The notes beneath the pieces were generated by a model. The model worked only from the letters and a program-made list of their open reading frames with translations. It ran no database searches and had not been told where the DNA came from. Position numbers and translations under genes: made by a program. Below are positions 53,627 to 58,249 of a stretch of 58,249 nucleotides of DNA, in pieces. Origin of the DNA: Aquimarina litoralis (GTDB lineage: Bacteria; Bacteroidota; Bacteroidia; Flavobacteriales; Flavobacteriaceae); contig NZ_WEKL01000001.1 in assembly GCF_019295435.1 (NCBI RefSeq), forward strand, positions 41,036 through 99,284. The letters are read 5' to 3'. Every line of letters starts with the position of its first letter. The stretch's first letter is position 1.

Positions 53627-54406
53627 ATGCTTATGGAAATAGTTGTTGTTTCGATTGTGGCTTTTTTAGTTTCGATCTTAACCTTCTTTTCTGGTTTTGG
53701 ATTGGGAACCATTCTCACACCTGTTTTAATGGTATTTTTTCCCGTAGAGATCGCTATAGCATTAACAGGAATAGTGCATTTCTTTAATAATGTATTCAAA
53801 TTGTTTTTAGTTGGGAAAAATGCTAATAAATCTGTGTTACTCAGATTTGGAATACCTGCAGTAATAGCAGCCTTTTTAGGAGCATGGGTGTTGTTAAAGA
53901 TTCCAGATGCTCAACCTCTTTTTGCTTATACTTTATTCGGTAAAACTTTTGTGGTGTATCCTGTGAAATTCATCATTTCTATCTTATTAATCATTTTTGC
54001 GAGTATGGATTTAGTCCCGTTTTTCGCTAAATTAAAATTTGGTGAAGAAAAATTACCATTAGGAGGATTTCTAAGCGGATTTTTTGGTGGCCTTTCAGGA
54101 AATCAAGGCGCATTAAGAACGGCTTTTCTCATCAAAGCAGGGCTTTCTAAAGAAGCTTTTATAGGAACAGCAGTAGTAGTTTCTACATTTGTGGATTTCA
54201 CAAGACTCAGTGTATATGCTACCAATGTTTCACAATCAGGTATAAGCGACAATATACCATTAGTAATTTGTGCTACGGCATCAGCTATTGCTGGAGCATT
54301 TTTAGGTAATAAACTACTCAAAAAAGTCACGCTAAAGTTTTTACAGATAGTAGTAGCAATTATGTTGATCCTAATTTCTGTGGCTTTAGGAGCAGGATTT
54401 CTTTAG
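53627..54406 (+). CDS. TauE/SafE-family sulfite/anion exporter
   Basis: An inner-membrane protein of 259 residues with about eight hydrophobic helices. Family marks are the N-terminal FFSGFGLGTILTPVLMVFFPVEIAIALTGIVHFFNN and the second repeat GGFLSGFFGGLSGNQGALRTAFLIKAG, each with the glycine-rich hairpin of TauE/SafE. The substrate may be sulfite, sulfoacetate or another small anion. The ATG at 53627 is one base after the EnvC-like stop; the ATG at 53633 (residue 3) is equally plausible. It ends the envelope operon. Confidence 0.9.
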   Translation: MLMEIVVVSIVAFLVSILTFFSGFGLGTILTPVLMVFFPVEIAIALTGIVHFFNNVFKLFLVGKNANKSVLLRFGIPAVIAAFLGAWVLLKIPDAQPLFAYTLFGKTFVVYPVKFIISILLIIFASMDLVPFFAKLKFGEEKLPLGGFLSGFFGGLSGNQGALRTAFLIKAGLSKEAFIGTAVVVSTFVDFTRLSVYATNVSQSGISDNIPLVICATASAIAGAFLGNKLLKKVTLKFLQIVVAIMLILISVALGAGFL

Positions 54407-54542
54407 AATGGTAATGGATTACATTCATATCATCTTTTATTTAATTTATACACTAAAAATTGATAGGTTATGGCCAAATTTTAAAAGATTTTGGTATAAA
54501 ATAAGTGTGAAAATTAATAAAATGTAAAAAGTACGTTTATTT

Positions 54543-54574
54543 TTTGAATGTGATTGAAAAAATAATTTCTTTTG
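54543..54574 (+). promoter_or_regulatory. beta-agarase promoter
   Basis: TTTG (54543-54546), 20 bases, then TTCTTTTG (54567-54574), one mismatch from TAnnTTTG. Expected transcription start near 54581, leaving a leader of about 40 bases. TGTAAAAAGT (54523-54532) and ACTTTTTACA (54608-54617) form a widely spaced 10-bp inverted repeat around it. Confidence 0.45.
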
Positions 54575-54619
54575 TATGACTCAAGATTACATTTTTAATA
54601 AAAACTAACTTTTTACACA

Positions 54620-55984
54620 ATGAAAAAAGCCCAAATTTACTTTATGATGTCATTGATCTCCGTATCTGCTATGGCTCAGGATTGGAACGGCATTCCTGTT
54701 CCTGCTGATGCTGGAACAGGTCAGGAATGGGAGCTTCAGGTAGATGCTTCTGATGACTTTAACTATGTTTTTGATGAAACGAATCAGCGTTCTAATTTTG
54801 GTAATGACAAATGGTATAACTTTTATCATAACGGCTGGGATGGTCCAGGAACTACATATTGGAAGTATAATCATGTTTCTGTAGATGGAAATGATTTGGT
54901 TTTACGAGCTTCAAGATGGGGACAAGCTGGAGAAACTGCTCTTCCTAAAACAAACTTGCCAAATAAAATGGGAAGACCTGAAGATGGTGTAAATGCTGGA
55001 TGTATTACCTCAAATACAAAAGTAGTGTACCCAGTTTTTGTAGAATCTAGTGTAAGCGTTGCAGATATTGTTTTGGCATCTGATGTTTGGTTATTAAGTC
55101 CTGATGATACACAGGAAATAGATATTATAGAATGTTATGGTGGCGATGAACAAGGAAATGGTTTTTTTGCAGAGTTTATTCACTTAAGTCACCACTCATT
55201 TATTCGTCAACCTTTCACTGATTATCAACCTAGAGATTTTAATAGTTGGTGGAGCCGATCTGATGTATCGGTATGGGGTGAATATTGCTGGAATGGAGGA
55301 AACAGGAGATATGTTAGAATTGGGGTAAATTGGATTAGTCCTGTTCATTTTGAATATTATATCGATGGAGAGTTGGTAAGAGTTTTGTATGATAAAGCTT
55401 TTGCGACAAATAGAAATGGTATTTGGACGTATACGTATCCTACAATGACCAATGGAAATCTAGATTTTGATCCTAATGGATTTCAAACTGCTGTGGAATA
55501 CGCAAGTGGAACTGTGTATTCTTTTCAAACGTTACAAGAAGCTAGCAACATATCTTCTGTAAGTGTAATAGATCCTTTTAATTATCAAGGAGGAAATGGA
55601 TTTACAAAAGAGATGGATATTATTATCAATGTAGAATCTCAAAACTGGCATGTTGATGCAGATCGAACACCAACAGATAATCAACTGAATGATCCAGCTA
55701 GAAATACGATGAAGGTGGATTGGATTAGAGTGTATAAACCGGTAGATACAAGTTTATCTGTTGATGACATAATATTGGATAATGAAGTTGCAATGTATCC
55801 TAATCCTGTAAAAGATATTTTGACATTACACGAAAAAATTACTTCCTGGAAACTGTATACAATAACTGGAACAAAGTTAATGGAAGGAACTGAATCTACT
55901 ATTAGTGTAAATGATTTACCTAAAGGAGTTTATTTTATCTTCGCCGAAGAACAATCTCAGTCATTTAAGTTTGTCAAAAAATAA
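54620..55984 (+). CDS. secreted GH16 beta-agarase with T9SS sorting domain
   Basis: An extracellular endo-glycosidase of 454 residues that would cut beta-1,4 linkages of agarose from red algae. The signal peptide ends at SAMA before Gln20; the mature start DWNGIPVPADAGTGQEWELQ is characteristic of GH16 agarases. The catalytic motif is TQEIDIIECYGG, with nucleophile Glu166, Asp168 and acid/base Glu171. The module ends near residue 375 with NTMKVDWIRVYKP. The last 70 residues are a T9SS type A sorting domain (VAMYPNPVKDILTL to SFKFVKK). No SusC/SusD pair or other carbohydrate gene is adjacent, so this is an orphan rather than part of a PUL. A related porphyranase is the main alternative. Confidence 0.92.
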   Translation: MKKAQIYFMMSLISVSAMAQDWNGIPVPADAGTGQEWELQVDASDDFNYVFDETNQRSNFGNDKWYNFYHNGWDGPGTTYWKYNHVSVDGNDLVLRASRWGQAGETALPKTNLPNKMGRPEDGVNAGCITSNTKVVYPVFVESSVSVADIVLASDVWLLSPDDTQEIDIIECYGGDEQGNGFFAEFIHLSHHSFIRQPFTDYQPRDFNSWWSRSDVSVWGEYCWNGGNRRYVRIGVNWISPVHFEYYIDGELVRVLYDKAFATNRNGIWTYTYPTMTNGNLDFDPNGFQTAVEYASGTVYSFQTLQEASNISSVSVIDPFNYQGGNGFTKEMDIIINVESQNWHVDADRTPTDNQLNDPARNTMKVDWIRVYKPVDTSLSVDDIILDNEVAMYPNPVKDILTLHEKITSWKLYTITGTKLMEGTESTISVNDLPKGVYFIFAEEQSQSFKFVKK

Positions 55985-56018
55985 ATAGCAAAGAATCGTT
56001 TTCCCCAGAATGATATGA

Positions 56019-56053
56019 AGATGCTCTCTAGCCTTATAGAGAGTGTCTTTTTT
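56019..56053. terminator. rho-independent terminator between convergent genes
   Basis: CTCTCTA (56024-56030), loop of six, TAGAGAG (56037-56043), followed by TGTCTTTTTT. It serves the agarase transcript and may also act on the converging thioesterase gene. Confidence 0.8.
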
Positions 56054-56054
56054 G

Positions 56055-56564
56055 TTAAATAAAAAGTGCCTTGAGTTCAGTTGCTTCATCTGGTTTCATC
56101 TTGCCAGCAAGTACCAAACTCAATTGCTTACGACGCAATGCAGCATCATAACGTTGTTGTTCTAATTCGGTTTCTGGTTTGATAGGAGGTATGGATACTG
56201 GGGAACCACTTTCATTTACTGCTACAAAAGTGTATATAGCTTCGTTAGCCTTCGTTTTATCACCGCTTTGTCTATCTTCTATCCAAACATCTATAACAAC
56301 CTCCATAGAGGTTTTAAACGCTCTAGAAACCTTCGCTTCTACCGTTACTACACTTCCTAAGGGAATAGCTTTGCTAAAAGCAACATGGTTTACCGATGCT
56401 GTTACTACAATTCTTCTGGAATGTCGACCAGCTGCAATTCCTGCTGCGCGATCCATACGAGCAAGTAATTCTCCTCCAAAAAGGTTGTTTAAAGGATTCG
56501 TTTCTCCTGGTAAAACAAGATCTGTTAAAATAGTTCTGGATTCTGAAGGATATCTGGCTTCCAT
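56055..56564 (-). CDS. acyl-CoA thioesterase (hotdog fold)
   Basis: A cytoplasmic hotdog enzyme of 169 residues hydrolysing acyl-CoA to fatty acid and CoA. The HGG-like first helix region reads PLNNLFGGELLARMDRAAGIAAGRHS, with the catalytic Asn/Asp typical of the YciA/BACH group. VTASVNHVAFSKAIPLGSVVTVEAKV and AIYTFVAVN complete the sheet. The C-terminal tail is an Arg/Lys-rich helix. It converges on the agarase gene; a terminator lies between them. Chain-length preference cannot be read. Confidence 0.92.
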   Translation of the reverse strand: MEARYPSESRTILTDLVLPGETNPLNNLFGGELLARMDRAAGIAAGRHSRRIVVTASVNHVAFSKAIPLGSVVTVEAKVSRAFKTSMEVVIDVWIEDRQSGDKTKANEAIYTFVAVNESGSPVSIPPIKPETELEQQRYDAALRRKQLSLVLAGKMKPDEATELKALFI

Positions 56565-56768
56565 GAATTTTGGTAATTTTTGACAAAGATAGTTAGGTAA
56601 GATTAACTTATAACCATATCATTCTAGAAAACTGATATTCAATTACCTTGAAAAGATTGATAAAATTTCAATGTTTTTCTAAAAAAGAATGAACTTTAGA
56701 AATAGAATCAAGAATAGTATCTTACTATTTGCAATAGATGATTAAGAAAAGTGAAAACTAAAAAAAAA

Positions 56769-57815
56769 TTAAAGTTCTTGAACCAACAACCAAGCACGAC
56801 GATCTTGTTGCTTTTTAATGTTTTGAAGAGCCGTTAACGCTTCTAATCTGTTTTCAAAACTATTATAAACAACTTGATGAAGACCATATTTGTTTATACC
56901 AATTAAGCGAGCTTCAAAACCTTTAGCTTTTAATTTATTTACTTTTTTAGCAGCGTTTGCTTTTATTCTGAAGGCTCCAGCAACAATGTGGTATTTTGCT
57001 GAGGAATTAGTTACTGTTGTTTCTTCAGTCTCAGAATTTTCTACAACAGTATTTTCTTCAGATTTAATAATATTTAAGTTAATAGCAGGAAGAGGACTTG
57101 TTATTTCAAAAGTGGCTTCTTGAATTCTGTTCTCGATTTCTCTTTCCGCATTAATAGTAATACGATCATTTTCTAAATTAGTCTGCGTATTAACTTGGTA
57201 TAGCGCTAATGAACCAAGGATAACTCCAAAACCAAGAACAGCTGCATACTTCAAATATGGACGTTGACGTCTTTTTTCTGGTGTAAAAGCTATAGGTGCA
57301 GTCTCTTCAATAGCTTCGACTTGTTCTTTATACGTTTCTCTTGTTACTGTTGAAGTCGCGACTTCAGGTAGAACCGTTTTGATTTCTTTTTCTCTAAGAA
57401 TAGAAGGAGAAATAAAAGAATTTAGTCCAAAAGCTTCAGATAGATAATTTGTATTTTGATAAGGCTCAAATTGTAAAGTATTTTCTACTGAAGTATAAAA
57501 AGCGCCAATTCCCTCAAGTTCCAAACGATTGCCAGCACTCATTTTATTTTGTAACCACAATACATAACGCTGAATTTTAGCAACAGCATCGGTATATGAT
57601 ATATTTTCCGCAGTAGCTATATAATTCGCTAATAATCCATCATTATTTTGTAATTGGCTATTAAAAGAAATTAACTTTTGAGGAGGAAAAAAAGCATGTG
57701 TAGACTCCTGAATCATAGCAGGCTGTCTTTTGGTTAAAAAAGCACCAAAACCTGGTAAGATTACACATTCATATCTATATAGTAATTCACTTATGTATTT
57801 AGCTGTATTATTCAT
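56769..57815 (-). CDS. HU-CCDC81-type and SPOR domain membrane protein
   Basis: A protein of 348 residues from ATG 57815. Residues 1-135 form the HU/CCDC81-like bacterial domain pair (AKYISELLYRYECVILPGFGAFLT; KLISFNSQLQNNDGLLANYIA; GAFYTSVENTLQFEPY). One membrane helix follows at about 203-222 (YAAVLGFGVILGSLALY), then a periplasmic linker. The C-terminal SPOR domain (about 270-345; YHIVAGAFRIKANAAKKVNKLKAKGFEARLI) binds denuded peptidoglycan at division sites. An earlier in-frame ATG at 57887 lies upstream of a TAATTTTG -7 box and gives no sensible start. Co-occurrence of a DNA-binding-like fold with SPOR is typical of Bacteroidota and suggests an envelope-division role. Confidence 0.9.
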   Translation of the reverse strand: MNNTAKYISELLYRYECVILPGFGAFLTKRQPAMIQESTHAFFPPQKLISFNSQLQNNDGLLANYIATAENISYTDAVAKIQRYVLWLQNKMSAGNRLELEGIGAFYTSVENTLQFEPYQNTNYLSEAFGLNSFISPSILREKEIKTVLPEVATSTVTRETYKEQVEAIEETAPIAFTPEKRRQRPYLKYAAVLGFGVILGSLALYQVNTQTNLENDRITINAEREIENRIQEATFEITSPLPAINLNIIKSEENTVVENSETEETTVTNSSAKYHIVAGAFRIKANAAKKVNKLKAKGFEARLIGINKYGLHQVVYNSFENRLEALTALQNIKKQQDRRAWLLVQEL

Positions 57816-57853
57816 TATCCCCTCTCGTAAATGCTTTCTATTATTGAGTATAT

Positions 57854-57861
57854 CAAAATTA
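57854..57861 (-). promoter_or_regulatory. -7 box of the HU-SPOR gene
   Basis: TAATTTTG on the minus strand is a full match to TAnnTTTG, 39 bases before the ATG at 57815. It argues against the longer frame that would start at 57887. Confidence 0.5.
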
Positions 57862-57952
57862 AAAAAAATAGGGTTTGTAAATAACAAGATACCTTGATTT
57901 TATTAACATTTTTGATTTTTTTCGTTTCTTGTACTGACTTATAATAGTTTAC

Positions 57953-58249
57953 ATGACAGAAGAAAAAATAATTGCTTTATTAACACTTAAGAAAACACCA
58001 AATCTTGGAGATAGTTCAATCAAAAAATTGATTAGAGAAGTTGGATCTGCAGAAGAAGTATTAAAAGAGAAACCTCAGAATTTACTGAAGATAGATGGTA
58101 TCGGGACTGTAAAGATTAAAGAGATTTACAATAAGGAAAATAAGATTGCAGCAGAAAATGAGCTGCAATTCATGAGAGATAATGATATACGTTATATGGC
58201 TTATGATGATATCAGTTATCCTGAGAAACTAAAATACTGTTTAGATGGT
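57953..58249 (+). CDS. dprA: DNA-protecting protein DprA, N-terminal part (3' end outside window)
   Basis: The frame is open from ATG 57953 to the end of the window (99 codons). It begins MTEEKIIALLTLKKTPNLGD, followed by an HhH-like helical region (LLKIDGIGTVKIKEI) and the DISYPEKLKYCLDG segment that leads into the Rossmann-like domain of DprA. In relatives DprA loads RecA on incoming single-stranded DNA during natural transformation. It is divergent from the HU-SPOR gene, with 137 bases between the starts. The nucleotide-binding part of the protein lies outside the window. Confidence 0.9.
   Translation, partial: MTEEKIIALLTLKKTPNLGDSSIKKLIREVGSAEEVLKEKPQNLLKIDGIGTVKIKEIYNKENKIAAENELQFMRDNDIRYMAYDDISYPEKLKYCLDG

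Overview
The window comes from a marine member of the Bacteroidota, family Flavobacteriaceae, possibly near Aquimarina; the genus is a guess. Support comes from the AT-rich sequence, the near absence of Shine-Dalgarno sites, recurrent TAnnTTTG -7 promoter boxes, Por/T9SS C-terminal sorting domains, an SprE/PorW lipoprotein, an ATP synthase operon without atpD/atpC, and several families largely confined to this group (DUF4292, DUF4254, DUF5687).

Bases 1-17970 are a surface-polysaccharide locus, all on the + strand. It opens with the 3' end of gmd and an rmd-like reductase (GDP-D-rhamnose branch). Then follow a WecA/MraY-type phosphoglycosyltransferase, a Wzx flippase, a WecB epimerase, three glycosyltransferases and two polymerase/ligase-type membrane proteins. 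The locus closes with a cassette in which two paralogous bacterial sugar transferases flank ugd and a UDP-xylose synthase, followed by a third polymerase/ligase-type protein. The locus therefore offers three possible priming enzymes and three polymerase/ligase candidates, with one flippase inside it.

Bases 18000-23000 hold purD, two flavobacterial membrane proteins of unknown function, and a DUF4254-GT9 pair behind a long, apparently regulated leader. Bases 23100-29700 form a signalling patch: a 1349-residue CheB-CheR-PAS-histidine kinase, an overlapping single-domain response regulator, a convergent degenerate receiver that has lost its phospho-acceptor, a BLUF blue-light sensor, and a flavin/2Fe-2S reductase. 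Bases 29850-33730 are a PadR-controlled unit with two related membrane proteins, an ABC permease (DUF5687) broken by an internal deletion, and its intact ATPase.

Bases 33800-58249 are mostly core genome. They contain a secreted beta-helix T9SS cargo, sprE, a bactofilin, the atpZ-DUF6168-atpBEFHAG operon, an FN3/PPC surface lipoprotein, and an envelope operon (outer-membrane protein, lipoprotein, flippase, dut, sugar nucleotidyltransferase, TPR protein, DUF4292 lipoprotein, EnvC-like degenerate LytM protein, TauE/SafE permease). A GH16 beta-agarase with T9SS tail, a hotdog thioesterase, an HU/SPOR protein and the start of dprA complete the window. The secreted agarase together with SprE points to a gliding, algal-polysaccharide-degrading lifestyle.

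No tRNA, rRNA, CRISPR array, insertion sequence or phage gene was seen. The best candidates for something undescribed are the kinase/pseudo-receiver/BLUF patch, the doubled priming-enzyme cassette, the PadR-linked membrane protein pair, and the inverted-repeat operators at 20917-20942 and 29853-29864.
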